From: Enterobacter cancerogenus
GTDB taxonomy: Bacteria; Pseudomonadota; Gammaproteobacteria; Enterobacterales; Enterobacteriaceae
Reading direction: 5' to 3'
DNA: 64,000 nt
Assembly (NCBI GenBank): GCA_000773965.1
Contig: JRUP01000014.1
Location: forward strand, 372,001 to 436,000
Part shown: positions 41,565-51,534 of the stretch, piece by piece
How the letters are laid out: the number at the start of each line of letters is the position of its first letter
Position numbering within the stretch: the stretch's first letter is position 1
The notes under the pieces: model-generated
What the model saw: the letters and a program-made list of their open reading frames with translations, nothing else
Told to the model about the DNA's origin: nothing
Databases searched by the model: none
Translations under genes and position numbers: made by a program

Positions 41565-42824
41565 ATGAGCAACAGTGATGTGCACCGTCGTCGATTGAAG
41601 GCCACGCCGCGCGGTTTGGGTGTGATGTGTGATTTCTATGCGGTGAAGGCGGAAAACGCCACGGTTTGGGATCAGAATGGGCGTGAATACACTGACTTTG
41701 CGGCAGGCATTGCGGTGCTAAATACCGGACATCGTCATCCTAAAGTGATGGCGGCCGTGCAGCAGCAGCTGGATTGCTTTACCCATACCGCGTTTCAGGT
41801 CATCCCTTACGAGAATTATATTCATCTCGCTGAGCGGCTTAACCAGCGCGTGCCAATGAGCGGCGAGGTGAAAACCACCTTCTTTTCCAGCGGTGCAGAA
41901 GCGGTGGAGAACGCGGTGAAAATTGCCCGCGCGGCGACGGGTCGTCCCGGCATTATTGCGTTCACTGGCGCATTCCACGGGCGCACCAATATGACCATGT
42001 CGTTGACGGGCAAAGTCGTGCCTTACAAAACCGGCTTTGGGCCGTTTGCCGGTTCGGTATTTCACGCCCTGTATCCTAATGCGCTGCACAACGTGAGCGT
42101 ACATCAGGCATTAGAGAGTCTGGAAGCGATTTTCCGCAGTGATATCAGTCCACAGCAGGTGGCGGCGATCATCTTTGAACCGGTGCAGGGCGAAGGCGGT
42201 TTTTATATTGCGCCGCCAGCGTTTGTATCTGCGTTACGTGCCTTATGCGATCGTCACGGCATTTTGTTGATCGCCGATGAGATTCAGAGCGGTTTTGCAC
42301 GCACCGGCAAGCTGTTCGCCAGTGAGTATTACGATGTGCAGCCAGATTTGATCACCATGGCAAAAAGTCTGGCGGGCGGGTTTCCGTTATCGGCCGTATC
42401 CGGGCGTGCCGAAGTGATGGATGCCCCTGAGCCGGGCGGTTTGGGCGGCACCTATGCGGGCAGTCCACCCGCGATAGCGGCAGCACATGCCGTGCTGGAT
42501 ATTATTGATGAAGAACAGCTGTGCGCACGCGCTAATCAATTGGGCGAACAGCTCAGTGCCACTTTGCGGAGTGCAGGATGCGCATACCTTGCTGAGGTGC
42601 GCGGTTACGGCTCAATGGTTGCGGCAGAGTTTCAGGATGACTCAGGCCGACCATCAGCAGAAATCACCAAAGCGATTCAGTTACAGGCGCTGGCGCAAGG
42701 GCTGATTTTACTGACCTGTGGCGTGCACAGTAATGTGATCCGATTCCTTTACCCGCTGACGATTCCACAGTCGCAGTTTGATAAGGCACTGCAACTGCTC
42801 AAAGACATTTTACGTGAGCACTAG
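41565..42824 (+). CDS. puuE: 4-aminobutyrate aminotransferase, PuuE-like
   Basis: Class III PLP-dependent aminotransferase that transfers the amino group of GABA to 2-oxoglutarate, giving succinate semialdehyde. The N-terminus (MSNSDVHRRRLKATPRGLGVM) resembles Escherichia PuuE more than GabT. Key pieces are FFSSGAEAVENAVKIAR, FHGRTNMTMSLTGK, FEPVQGEGGFYIAP, IADEIQSGFARTG and the Schiff-base Lys in ITMAKSLAGGFPLS. ATG 41565 is preferred over 41562 because of spacing to GAGG. It is a lone gene in a repeat-rich setting, where Escherichia has yfcC, and no other putrescine genes are nearby. It could equally be annotated gabT. Confidence 0.85.
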   Translation: MSNSDVHRRRLKATPRGLGVMCDFYAVKAENATVWDQNGREYTDFAAGIAVLNTGHRHPKVMAAVQQQLDCFTHTAFQVIPYENYIHLAERLNQRVPMSGEVKTTFFSSGAEAVENAVKIARAATGRPGIIAFTGAFHGRTNMTMSLTGKVVPYKTGFGPFAGSVFHALYPNALHNVSVHQALESLEAIFRSDISPQQVAAIIFEPVQGEGGFYIAPPAFVSALRALCDRHGILLIADEIQSGFARTGKLFASEYYDVQPDLITMAKSLAGGFPLSAVSGRAEVMDAPEPGGLGGTYAGSPPAIAAAHAVLDIIDEEQLCARANQLGEQLSATLRSAGCAYLAEVRGYGSMVAAEFQDDSGRPSAEITKAIQLQALAQGLILLTCGVHSNVIRFLYPLTIPQSQFDKALQLLKDILREH

Positions 42825-42825
42825 A

Positions 42826-42851
42826 AATAACAAAGGCGCCGTTTGGCGCCT
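42826..42851 (-). terminator. Terminator-like hairpin between puuE-like gene and yfcD
   Basis: Perfect 7-bp stem AGGCGCC/GGCGCCT with a 4-nt loop between convergent genes. On the minus strand it is followed by TTTGTTATTT, so it mainly suits yfcD. Confidence 0.6.
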
Positions 42852-42870
42852 CGTTCGAGCGTAGTGGGAA

Positions 42871-43416
42871 TCAGGATTCACTGCTCTGCTTGCGACGCGC
42901 GGCATCGCTGTTGCGGCTCAGCCACAGTGATACGGCTTTCAGTGAGTCGTCGGTGAATTCATCGCAGCGCGCGGTGATCTCTTCTGGTGTCATCCAGAAC
43001 ACTTCGTCGACTTCTTCTTCCTGCATGGCAAACGGACCATGAGAAACGCAGCTGAACAATCCGCCCCAGACGCGGCAGTGCTCATCTTCGAAGTAGAATT
43101 TGCCATGTTCAGCAAACGGCACTGCGGCGATCCCTAACTCTTCTTCCGCTTCACGGCGTGCAGATTCCAGCATGTCTTCACCACTCTGCACTACGCCACC
43201 GGCGGTCGCATCGAGCATACCCGGCATGAAGTCTTTGATTTCAGTACGACGCTGCACCAGAATTTTGCCCATACCATCATGCACCACGATGTAGGTCGCA
43301 CGATGACGCAAATTCTGCGCACGCATCTGCGCACGGCTGGCCTGCGCAATGACTTCGTTCTCTTCACTAACGATATCAACCCACTCGATACCGCTATCTG
43401 CCGTTTGATCCACCAT
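42871..43416 (-). CDS. yfcD: Nudix hydrolase YfcD
   Basis: Nudix-family hydrolase of 181 residues, related to isopentenyl-diphosphate isomerase-type Nudix proteins; its substrate is not established. The Nudix box is clear at about residues 72-94 ([23 protein letters not shown]). The long upstream extension of the open frame is rejected; the ATG at 43416 leads into [19 protein letters not shown] as in Escherichia YfcD. It lies 111 bp downstream of yfcF, in the same direction. Confidence 0.93.
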   Translation of the reverse strand: MVDQTADSGIEWVDIVSEENEVIAQASRAQMRAQNLRHRATYIVVHDGMGKILVQRRTEIKDFMPGMLDATAGGVVQSGEDMLESARREAEEELGIAAVPFAEHGKFYFEDEHCRVWGGLFSCVSHGPFAMQEEEVDEVFWMTPEEITARCDEFTDDSLKAVSLWLSRNSDAARRKQSSES

Positions 43417-43527
43417 CCGTAACCCTTTTCTGTTTTCGGCGTGCCCAGCACGCGCCTGTTTGCGATGCCTTATTAGAATGAGCGGTAAGGTAAAGCGTTC
43501 TTTTCGCCTCCGCAAGGCTCTTCGTGC

Positions 43528-44187
<660 letters not shown>

Positions 44188-44371
44188 TCAGGTGTGCTTT
44201 CTATTTACCGATTTTTATTTGTTAAGGCAATGGTGTGCTGGTCGGATCTTTGACCTTAAGACCAACACAAACTTTCCCTTTTTCTTCATTAGCGTAAGCG
44301 CTGTCACGCTATCCGTGCGCTTCTCTTCTATGATCAGTCTGAGCAGAAAATAAATTACAAGGAGGCTCAGC

Positions 44372-45265
44372 ATGCACCTGCTTATTACCGGTGGCACAGG
44401 TTTGATAGGTCGCCATTTGATACCGCGTCTGCTGTTGCTCGGACATCAGGTGAACGTCGTCACCCGAGATGTCGCGGCGGCACGGGACAAACTGGATCCT
44501 CGCGTTTCGCTATGGTCCGGTATCAATCAGCAAAACGATCTCGACGGTATTGATGGCGTGATTAATCTGGCGGGCGAGCCGATCGCCGATAAACGCTGGA
44601 CCGAACAACAGAAACAGCGGCTGTGTGAAAGTCGCTGGCAAATCACCGAGCAGATTGTTTCGTTGATTCACGCCAGCAGCAACCCACCGCATTTTTTAAT
44701 TTCCGGATCCGCGACCGGTTTTTATGGTGATACCGGCGATCTGGTATTAACGGAAGACGATCCCGGTCACGATGAGTTCACTCATGCCCTGTGTGCACGT
44801 TGGGAACAGCTGGCACTTAATGCACAGAGCGATCGCACCCGCGTCTGTTTGTTACGCACTGGCGTAGTGCTGGCAGAGGAAGGCGGCGCGCTGGCAAAAA
44901 TGAAGCTACCGTTCAAACTTGGCGTCGGCGGTCCGATTGGCAGTGGGAAGCAGTATCTGCCATGGATTCACATTGACGATCTGGTTAACGCGATCATCTG
45001 GCTGATCGACAATAACCATCTGAGCGGACCGTTCAATATGGTTGCGCCTTATGCGGTGCGCAATGAGCAGTTCGCCGCCACACTCGGCCACGTGATGCAC
45101 CGACCGGCGTTTATGCGCACCCCAGCCAGCGCGATTAAGTTGATGATGGGAGAATCTGCCGTGCTGGTGCTGGGTGGGCAGCATGTTTTGCCGAAACGGC
45201 TGGAGGAGTCGGGTTTTGGCTTCCGCTGGTATGATTTGCAGGAAGCGCTGCAGGATGTGGTCTGA
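44372..45265 (+). CDS. yfcH: SDR-type NAD(P)-binding epimerase-like protein YfcH
   Basis: Extended short-chain dehydrogenase/reductase of the SDR39U1 (TIGR01777) family, 297 residues as in Escherichia; the substrate is unknown. The Rossmann motif is [12 protein letters not shown] at residues 5-16, followed by [26 protein letters not shown] (active-site Tyr region) and the C-terminal DUF1731 part with [23 protein letters not shown] strong AGGAGG precedes the start. It is followed by a terminator; the dal operon lies convergent beyond it. Confidence 0.95.
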   Translation: MHLLITGGTGLIGRHLIPRLLLLGHQVNVVTRDVAAARDKLDPRVSLWSGINQQNDLDGIDGVINLAGEPIADKRWTEQQKQRLCESRWQITEQIVSLIHASSNPPHFLISGSATGFYGDTGDLVLTEDDPGHDEFTHALCARWEQLALNAQSDRTRVCLLRTGVVLAEEGGALAKMKLPFKLGVGGPIGSGKQYLPWIHIDDLVNAIIWLIDNNHLSGPFNMVAPYAVRNEQFAATLGHVMHRPAFMRTPASAIKLMMGESAVLVLGGQHVLPKRLEESGFGFRWYDLQEALQDVV

Positions 45266-45272
45266 TAAACAG

Positions 45273-45297
45273 ACGGCGGCCCTGAGCCGCCGTTTTT
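45273..45297 (+). terminator. Rho-independent terminator of yfcH
   Basis: Perfect 8-bp stem ACGGCGGC/GCCGCCGT with loop CCTGA, followed by TTTT. It sits between convergent yfcH and dalT, only 4 bp from the dalT stop. Confidence 0.85.
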
Positions 45298-45300
45298 CAC

Positions 45301-46581
45301 TTAGCTGCGTTGTTCCGCTACTCGCGATTTCACCGTCCTCTCTTCACGCGTGTGTCCCGGCTGCGGCACGCGAATGATAAAGGTCAGCACCCCCGCAAAC
45401 ACATACAGCGCGGTATAAGCCCATACCACCCCGACGATATCAAAGAACGGCAGCATCACTGAGGCGATAGCCGGAGCCACGAAATTGCTCAGGCCCGCCG
45501 ACAGGTTGTAGATCGAGACGGCGGCACCTTTATGATGCGGTTCCAGCGTTGGAAATACCGCCGTCATCGGTACAAATGCCGCCACAAAGATCCCCAGCAT
45601 CACTGCCGGAATCAGCGCCACCCAGAAGTTGTGGCCGGCATACAGCGGCAGGTAATAAAACATCAGACTGGAAATCGCCATTCCCAGGCAACCAAACCAG
45701 CGCACCTGACGGATCCAGCCTAGCTTCTCACCGGTGATGCCCCAGAAGATGTTGGTGAAAATGGTGACAAAGAAGAACACCGCCCAGATCTGTAGCCATT
45801 CAGAGATGGTGAAGCCGAGACGATCGACAAACAGCAGTGGCATGATGATGGCAAAACCAAACAGCGACAGCGTGTTGATGATGCGAATCAGGCAGGCATA
45901 AAACACGTGCTGATTGGTGAACAGGATGGTGACGGCCCGCGACATCTCGGTCATTTTGTCACGAATCGGCAAATTCACACGTGAGCGATCCACCGGCACG
46001 TTGCGCAGGCTGAAGTACGCCAGAATTCCACCACAGGCCACCCAGATAATCGCCAGCCACAGCGTCCCGGTTTCCCCCAGCATCGGGATGGTCAGGCTTG
46101 GCAAATAGCTGCCGACCACGCCGATGCCGACGGAATACATTGCCCAGAACCAGCCGGTAGCCGCCGCCAGTTTCTCACGTGGCAAGACCTGCACCAGCAT
46201 CATCATGAACGAGTAGATAAACAGCGGATAAGCCAGCCCGCGGATACCGTAGAACAGCACCATCAGCGGATAGTTACGCAAGCCAAGCCCCAGCGACATA
46301 AACAGCGCATGCATCACGATCCACAGCACAAAACCAATCATCATGGCGCGCTGCGGAGTGATCAACTCGGCCACCACGCCCGACGCCCAGGCCGCCAGCG
46401 CCGCCGCTAAGCCATAAAAGGTAAATACCACCGCAGATTGCGCAGGCGTAAAGCCCATGTCGGTGATATGGCGCGACAAAAACGCCATCTCAAAACCATC
46501 ACCCGCCATAAAAATCGCAATAGCGAGGAAGCCCCAGAACATCTTTTTCGGTAAGCCAAACCAGTATTCGTTCGATTGCAT
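45301..46581 (-). CDS. dalT: D-arabitol/ribitol-type MFS transporter DalT
   Basis: Major facilitator superfamily polyol symporter of 426 residues with twelve hydrophobic segments, resembling Klebsiella DalT and RbtT. The beginning MQSNEYWFGLPKKMFWGF and the loop LREKLAAATGWFWAMYSVGIG-like segment are typical of the polyol/alpha-ketoglutarate permease branch. ATG 46581 is chosen among clustered GTG/ATG codons because AGAAGG lies eight bases before it. It is the last gene of the dalD-dalK-dalT transcript and would import D-arabitol for DalD. Confidence 0.88.
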   Translation of the reverse strand: MQSNEYWFGLPKKMFWGFLAIAIFMAGDGFEMAFLSRHITDMGFTPAQSAVVFTFYGLAAALAAWASGVVAELITPQRAMMIGFVLWIVMHALFMSLGLGLRNYPLMVLFYGIRGLAYPLFIYSFMMMLVQVLPREKLAAATGWFWAMYSVGIGVVGSYLPSLTIPMLGETGTLWLAIIWVACGGILAYFSLRNVPVDRSRVNLPIRDKMTEMSRAVTILFTNQHVFYACLIRIINTLSLFGFAIIMPLLFVDRLGFTISEWLQIWAVFFFVTIFTNIFWGITGEKLGWIRQVRWFGCLGMAISSLMFYYLPLYAGHNFWVALIPAVMLGIFVAAFVPMTAVFPTLEPHHKGAAVSIYNLSAGLSNFVAPAIASVMLPFFDIVGVVWAYTALYVFAGVLTFIIRVPQPGHTREERTVKSRVAEQRS

Positions 46582-46608
46582 CACCATCACCTTCTGTTCG
46601 GTAAGCCG

Positions 46609-48078
46609 TTATGCAGGCAGCAAGCTGCGCACCTGTTGTTGTTGGATATAGAGTTCGCGGAACAGACGCAGCCGCTGTTGCAGCACGGCACCGCGCGTGG
46701 CATCCGGTTGATATCGTGCCTGCACCAGCGGTTTCAGGCAGACCTCTTGCTCATTACCGCCATCGCCTAGCCATGCCAGGCGTGCGGCACCCAACGCGCC
46801 GGATGCGCTGGCCGGATGGGTGACGATGGGCAGTTGCAGCACATCAGCAATCAGCTGTGCCCACAGTGTGCTGCGTGCTCCACCGCCGGTCAGGCTGCAT
46901 TGCTGAATGTGGTGCTGGGCATCCCCGAGCACCGCCAGGCCATCTGCCAGTCCAAATGCCACGCCTTCGATCACCGCATAGCCCAGCAAGGCACGCGGTG
47001 TTTCGTGGCGAAGATTGAAGAAAGAGCCGGAGGCATCAGGATCGTTATGCGGCGTGCGCTCACCTGACAGGTAAGGCAAGAATATCGGGGCACTCCGCAG
47101 TTGCTCATCGCTGAGTTGTGCCATCTCCTCCATCAACTGGCTTTCACTCACCGACAGCAGATTACACAACCAGCGCAGGCAACTGGCGGCGCTGAGCATC
47201 ACACTCATTTGATGCCAGCGACCCGGTAGCGCATGGCAGAAGGCATGCACGCCGGATTGAGGGTCGGCTTGCAGGCGATCGTTCACCACAAAAATCACGC
47301 CGGAAGTGCCCAATGAGATAAAAGCATCCCCCGGATTCACTGCACCCACGCCGACCGCCGATGCGGCATTGTCACCGCCGCCGCCCGCCACCGTGACCGA
47401 GGTGGATAAGCCGCATTCGCTCGCGAGTGCCGCTTGCAAGCGGCCACTCACCGCGCTGCCCTCTACCAGCTCAGGCATCTGCGCGCGCGTCAGGCCAGTT
47501 ATTCCCAGCAGTTCATCAGACCAATCACGCTGCGCCACATCCAGCCACAACGTGCCGGCAGCATCGGAAGGTTCACTGACAAAGCGCCCGGTAAGACGCC
47601 AGCGCAGGTAATCTTTTGGCAGCAAAACCTTATCGATGCGGCTGAAGATCTCCGGCTCATGTTCCGCCACCCAGCGCAGTTTCGGCGCCGTAAATCCGGG
47701 CATAATCATGTTGCCGCTGATCTCCATCATCTGCGGATAGCATTTACGCAGCACCTCACACTGTGGCGCACTGCGCGTGTCGTTCCACAAGATGCACGGA
47801 CGCAAAACCTTGCCATCCGCATCCAGCAGCACGGCCCCGTGCATCTGGCCGGATAAGCCGATGGCACGGATAGCAGCCCACGCATCAGGAACTTGCTGAC
47901 GTAATGCCGCCAGCACCTCGGTGCAAGCTTGCCACCAGCGTTCAGGATCCTGTTCTGCCCAGTGGGGATGTGGGCGCTGCACTGTGAGCGTGGCGTGCTG
48001 TGATGCCACAATCTCACCATGCGCGTTGATGATCAGCGCTTTAAGCTCTGACGTACCGATATCAATGCCGAGATACAT
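46609..48078 (-). CDS. dalK: D-xylulose kinase DalK (XylB-type)
   Basis: FGGY-family kinase converting D-xylulose to D-xylulose 5-phosphate. The protein (489 residues from ATG 48078) has LGIDIGTSELKALI (phosphate loop), LSGQMHGAVLLD and ILWNDTRS (substrate binding), AGGGGDNAASAVGVG with the catalytic Asp, and SLTGGGARSTLWAQLIADV (adenosine motif). The start is 2 nt after the dalD stop, so D-xylulose formed by DalD is phosphorylated by a coupled gene product. It could be called xylB; dalK is preferred from the operon context. Xylose isomerase is absent nearby. Confidence 0.92.
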   Translation of the reverse strand: MYLGIDIGTSELKALIINAHGEIVASQHATLTVQRPHPHWAEQDPERWWQACTEVLAALRQQVPDAWAAIRAIGLSGQMHGAVLLDADGKVLRPCILWNDTRSAPQCEVLRKCYPQMMEISGNMIMPGFTAPKLRWVAEHEPEIFSRIDKVLLPKDYLRWRLTGRFVSEPSDAAGTLWLDVAQRDWSDELLGITGLTRAQMPELVEGSAVSGRLQAALASECGLSTSVTVAGGGGDNAASAVGVGAVNPGDAFISLGTSGVIFVVNDRLQADPQSGVHAFCHALPGRWHQMSVMLSAASCLRWLCNLLSVSESQLMEEMAQLSDEQLRSAPIFLPYLSGERTPHNDPDASGSFFNLRHETPRALLGYAVIEGVAFGLADGLAVLGDAQHHIQQCSLTGGGARSTLWAQLIADVLQLPIVTHPASASGALGAARLAWLGDGGNEQEVCLKPLVQARYQPDATRGAVLQQRLRLFRELYIQQQQVRSLLPA

Positions 48079-48080
48079 GA

Positions 48081-49469
48081 TTACACCGCCGCCAGTTCGG
48101 GCTGTTTCAGCCATTGCTGCAAACTCACGACACGGCGCGTCACCAGCGCATGAAACGCCTTGTCGTTTGCCAGTTCTGCAAACAGCGCGTTATCACTCAG
48201 GAAGGCCTTCAGCGGATCGGCACTGGCGAACTGGTTACGCAGCGCATCGGCCTGTAGCGCACCGTCATGATAGGAATACGGCAGATCGTCATTGGCCCAG
48301 CGCTGCATAAACAGGAAGAACAGCGCCGGAATCACTGCCGTTGCATTGGGCTGCGCACCACGCTGGTAGCACTCCTGCAGGGTTGGCGTCACCATGCCGG
48401 GAATTTTTGACAGACCATCGGCACCCACGCGCTGATTGGTGTCTTTGATGTAAGGGTTGCTAAAGCGGGCCAGCACCACGTCGCGGTAATCGGCTAAATC
48501 CAGCGGGCTGGGCGACAGGGAGGGAATGACATCCTGGGTGACATAGTCGTGCGCCAGTTGATAAATCGCCGGATGACGCGTGCTGTCATCGATATAGTTC
48601 AGACCAATCAGCGTGCCCGCCCAGGCAATCGCGGCATGTGTCGCATTGAGGATGCGGATTTTCGCCTCTTCCCACGGCAGCACCGATTCGACCAGCTCAA
48701 CGCCGACTTTTTCCAGCGCGGGTCGACCGGCAATAAAATCATCCTCGATCACCCATTGAATAAAGGATTCTGCCATCACCGCAGCGCCATCTTTCTTACC
48801 CGTCGACGCATGCACGCGCTCCGCCACATCCAGCGTAGGGCGCGGTGTGATGCGATCGACCATGGTATTCGGCGAGGTGGTGTGCGAGCGCACCCAGTCC
48901 GCCAGCACGGTATCGCCTTTGGCCGTCAGAAACGCCAGGAAGCCGTCACGGAAACGCTCGCCGTTGTGACGCAGGTTATCGCAGTTCAGCAGTGTGACCG
49001 GCGCGCCACCTTGGGCAACACGCGCTGTCAGGATACGGCTGAGTGCGCCATAAATAGTGCGGATGTCACCACCCAGATCGGCCCTCACGTCTGCCTGATT
49101 GAGATCCAATTTAAATTCAGGTGTCAGGTAGTAGCCCGCTTCAGTCACGGTAAAGCCAATCACACGGGTTTGCGGATTGGCCCCCTGCTCAACCAGCGCG
49201 CTAATTTCACTGTCCCACGGCAAGATTTTGCGCAGCGAAGTGATGGTTTCATAATCGCGCTCACCTTCCGGTGTTACGGTTTCCAGCACATATTCGCCAT
49301 TCTGCGCCGCGAGCTGATTGAGCAGCGAAACAGCGTCATTGCGGATATTGCCGAGCGCGATGCTCCAGCTTTCATCGCCTTGCTCGCGAAGTTTATGCAG
49401 ATACCACGCCTGATGTGCCCGATGGAAAGATCCCGCGCCGATGTGCATCCACACTGATTGATTGGTCAT
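48081..49469 (-). CDS. dalD: D-arabitol 4-dehydrogenase DalD
   Basis: NAD-dependent polyol dehydrogenase of the mannitol dehydrogenase family, oxidising D-arabitol to D-xylulose. The N-terminal Rossmann-type region begins [18 protein letters not shown], and the family catalytic signature is [18 protein letters not shown] (Lys, Asn and His) around residue 270. The product is 462 residues (about 455 in Klebsiella). The start has GAGG upstream; a putative DalR operator ends the spacer 16 bp upstream. First gene of the dalD-dalK-dalT operon. Confidence 0.93.
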   Translation of the reverse strand: MTNQSVWMHIGAGSFHRAHQAWYLHKLREQGDESWSIALGNIRNDAVSLLNQLAAQNGEYVLETVTPEGERDYETITSLRKILPWDSEISALVEQGANPQTRVIGFTVTEAGYYLTPEFKLDLNQADVRADLGGDIRTIYGALSRILTARVAQGGAPVTLLNCDNLRHNGERFRDGFLAFLTAKGDTVLADWVRSHTTSPNTMVDRITPRPTLDVAERVHASTGKKDGAAVMAESFIQWVIEDDFIAGRPALEKVGVELVESVLPWEEAKIRILNATHAAIAWAGTLIGLNYIDDSTRHPAIYQLAHDYVTQDVIPSLSPSPLDLADYRDVVLARFSNPYIKDTNQRVGADGLSKIPGMVTPTLQECYQRGAQPNATAVIPALFFLFMQRWANDDLPYSYHDGALQADALRNQFASADPLKAFLSDNALFAELANDKAFHALVTRRVVSLQQWLKQPELAAV

Positions 49470-49484
49470 AATCGCCTCAATTAA

Positions 49485-49512
49485 ACATTTGCCACAAGAC
49501 AGGGCATTTGCC
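49485..49512. promoter_or_regulatory. Putative DalR operator 1 (dalD side)
   Basis: Direct repeat ACATTTGCC-N10-GCATTTGCC with 19-bp spacing, between the predicted dalD promoter and its start codon (about +5 to +32). The same layout recurs at 49574-49601. Assignment to DalR is by context. Confidence 0.6.
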
Positions 49513-49523
49513 CGATGACAGGT

Positions 49524-49567
49524 AGCATAGTGTGCGTGGTGAGGATCGTTCTGCGAGCCTTATCACA
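49524..49567 (-). promoter_or_regulatory. Probable dalDKT promoter with CRP-like site
   Basis: On the minus strand TGTGA-N6-TCGCA (49552-49567) matches the CRP half-sites at nine of ten positions. A -10-like TATGCT (49524-49529) places the start near 49517, so the CRP-like site would be centred about 42 bp upstream, as in class II CRP promoters. Catabolite control of a sugar-alcohol operon is expected. Confidence 0.55.
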
Positions 49568-49573
49568 AATAAT

Positions 49574-49601
49574 ACATTTGCTCTTTTTTAGGGCTTTTGC
49601 T
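49574..49601. promoter_or_regulatory. Putative DalR operator 2 (dalR side)
   Basis: Direct repeat ACATTTGCT-N10-GCTTTTGCT with the same 19-bp repeat spacing as operator 1 and the same AGG before the second half. It lies 62 bp upstream of dalR and 89 bp from operator 1. Confidence 0.6.
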
Positions 49602-49663
49602 CAGTTAGTGCTTTTCGTAAAACACGCGCTAAGATGTCGCATCAGTTTTGACGGAACAGCGTG

Positions 49664-50611
49664 ATGAGCAGAGAAGAGAAAAAGCAGGAGCTGGCCGCAC
49701 GTGCCGCGTGGATGTATTACGTCGCAGGCGTCACGCAGCAAGAGATTGCGCAGGCATTGGGATTGTCACGCCAGGTGGCGCAGCGTCTGGTCTCCAGCGC
49801 ACGCGAGATGGGCATGGTGAGCGTAAAAATCGATCATCCCGTCACCCACTGTTTGCAACTGGCGCGCGAGGTGCAGGAGAAGTTTGGTCTGGATCTGTGC
49901 CGCGTGGTGCCGTCGGCCAATCTGAACGATGATGCCATTCAGCAGATGCTGGCGGTAGAAGGTGCGGCGGTGATGTCGCAGTTTATCAATGAAGAAGCGC
50001 CGCAGGTGTTTGGTATTGGTTCCGGTAAAACCTTGCGCTCAATGATTGATGCACTGCCATGGGTGGATCGCCCGCAGCATCATTGCGTTTCGATGATTGG
50101 CGCGATCGCGCGAGATGATTCGGGCACACGCTATGACGTGCCGTTGAAGATGGCGGAGAAGATGCAGGGCAAGTATTTTTTCATTCCTGCGCCGCTGTAT
50201 GCCGACACGCCAGAAGATAAAGCGATGTGGGTGCAGCATCAGGTATATCAGCGCGTCACCGATCGCGCTCTGCAGGCCGATGTGGCTTTTGTCGGCATTG
50301 GGGAAGTGATGCCGGGCTGTCCATTGAATGCCGAGGGATTTATCACTGATGCTCAGGTTGAGGCACTGAATGGGCGCGGTGTGGTAGGTGAAATGCTCGG
50401 GCACTTTTTTAATCAGCAAGGTGAGCGCGTGTGGGGCGAAACGGATGAGCTGCTGACCAGCGTTTTATTGGAGAGCCAGACAACGCGCAAGATTATTGGT
50501 TTTTCCGGCAGCAAGCGTAAGTATCCGGCGATTCGTGCTGCGTTGCAGGGCGGCTGGGTGTCAGGACTGGTGACCGATGAAGATACGGCGCTGAGGTTAC
50601 TGCGAGAGTGA
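49664..50611 (+). CDS. dalR: Arabitol operon regulator DalR (SorC/DeoR family)
   Basis: SorC-family transcription regulator of 315 residues. The N-terminal helix-turn-helix is at residues 15-45 (AWMYYVAGVTQQEIAQALGL, SRQVAQRLVSSAREMG). The rest is the sugar-binding domain with FGIGSGKTLRSMIDAL, VSMIGAIARDD, VAFVGIGEV and the C-terminal SGLVTDEDTALRLL, similar in layout to LsrR. The in-frame GTG directly before the ATG is an alternative start. It is divergent from dalDKT, the usual place for its regulator. A phosphorylated polyol or D-arabitol is the presumed effector. Confidence 0.88.
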   Translation: MSREEKKQELAARAAWMYYVAGVTQQEIAQALGLSRQVAQRLVSSAREMGMVSVKIDHPVTHCLQLAREVQEKFGLDLCRVVPSANLNDDAIQQMLAVEGAAVMSQFINEEAPQVFGIGSGKTLRSMIDALPWVDRPQHHCVSMIGAIARDDSGTRYDVPLKMAEKMQGKYFFIPAPLYADTPEDKAMWVQHQVYQRVTDRALQADVAFVGIGEVMPGCPLNAEGFITDAQVEALNGRGVVGEMLGHFFNQQGERVWGETDELLTSVLLESQTTRKIIGFSGSKRKYPAIRAALQGGWVSGLVTDEDTALRLLRE

Positions 50612-50629
50612 GTTTTCAGCGCCTGCTCA

Positions 50630-50728
50630 GGAAGCGGGGGCAGATCGTAAAGACGGCATAAACCATCCCTGGGCCTCAGCCCGCGCCATCCCTGGCGCGG
50701 GATGCTTTACTCCTCTGCCCCCGCTTCC
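50630..50728. repeat. Multi-stem palindromic intergenic element, copy B
   Basis: 99-bp element between dalR and hisP. It has perfect 15-bp outer arms (GGAAGCGGGGGCAGA at 50630 and its complement ending 50728), a second stem GTAAAG/CTTTAC (50647-50652 with 50705-50710) and an inner hairpin CCCGCGCC-ATCCCT-GGCGCGGG (50680-50701). CATCCCTG begins 34 bp from the left end, the same offset as in copy A at 41214. Confidence 0.8.
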
Positions 50729-50752
50729 ATCGCCTTAACCATCGTGCAAAAT

Positions 50753-51526
50753 TTACTTCAGCGATCCCGACAGGAACTGCTGCAAACGTGGGCTTTTCGG
50801 GTTGCCGAACAGTTCATTTGGCGGGCCCTGCTCTTCAATTTTGCCCTGATGCAGGAAAATCACGTGATTGGAGACATGACGCGCAAACTCCATCTCGTGG
50901 GTCACCACCACCATGGTTTTGCCCTCTTCGGCCAGCTTCTGCATGATGCGTAGCACTTCGCCAACCAGTTCCGGATCGAGCGCTGAAGTCGGCTCATCAA
51001 ATAACAGCACCTCTGGTTCCATCGCCAGCGCACGAGCAATAGACACACGCTGCTGCTGACCACCAGAAAGGTGTACCGGATATTTCGCGCGCGCACGCGC
51101 GTCGATGCCGACTTTATCCAGATACTTAATCGCGCGCTCACGTGCTTCAGCTTTACTCAGCCCCAGTACCTGAATCGGCGCTTCGGTGACGTTGTCGAGC
51201 ACCGTCATGTGGCTCCACAGGTTGAAGTGCTGGAACACCATGGTCAGACGGGTGCGCAGTGAACGCAACTGCTCTTTGTTGGACACTTTCAGCTGCCCAT
51301 CGGTATCACGCACCAGATTGATTTGCTCGTTGTTGACCGAAATGGTGCCTTCGCTCGGCTTTTCGAGGAAGTTAATGCAGCGTAAGAAGGTACTTTTCCC
51401 GGAACCGGACGAGCCAATGATGCTGATCACATCGCCGGCGTTGGCCTGCAGTGATACACCTTTCAGAACTTCATGTTCACCGTAACGCTTGTGCAGTTCG
51501 GTAACGCTTAATTTGTTGTCAGCCAT
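50753..51526 (-). CDS. hisP: Histidine/basic amino acid ABC transporter ATPase HisP
   Basis: ATPase of the histidine (and lysine/arginine/ornithine) importer. The 257-residue protein shows Walker [11 protein letters not shown], the Q-loop [13 protein letters not shown], signature [15 protein letters not shown], Walker [17 protein letters not shown] and switch His in [11 protein letters not shown] 51526 is preferred to an in-frame TTG at 51538. Last gene of hisJ-Q-M-P. The palindromic element B lies just downstream of its stop. Confidence 0.96.
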   Translation of the reverse strand: MADNKLSVTELHKRYGEHEVLKGVSLQANAGDVISIIGSSGSGKSTFLRCINFLEKPSEGTISVNNEQINLVRDTDGQLKVSNKEQLRSLRTRLTMVFQHFNLWSHMTVLDNVTEAPIQVLGLSKAEARERAIKYLDKVGIDARARAKYPVHLSGGQQQRVSIARALAMEPEVLLFDEPTSALDPELVGEVLRIMQKLAEEGKTMVVVTHEMEFARHVSNHVIFLHQGKIEEQGPPNELFGNPKSPRLQQFLSGSLK

Positions 51527-51534
51527 AGTGATAC

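Noticed and set aside
48549-49457. 302-codon plus-strand open frame opposite dalD
   Set aside because: Antisense shadow of dalD, with no recognisable domain.
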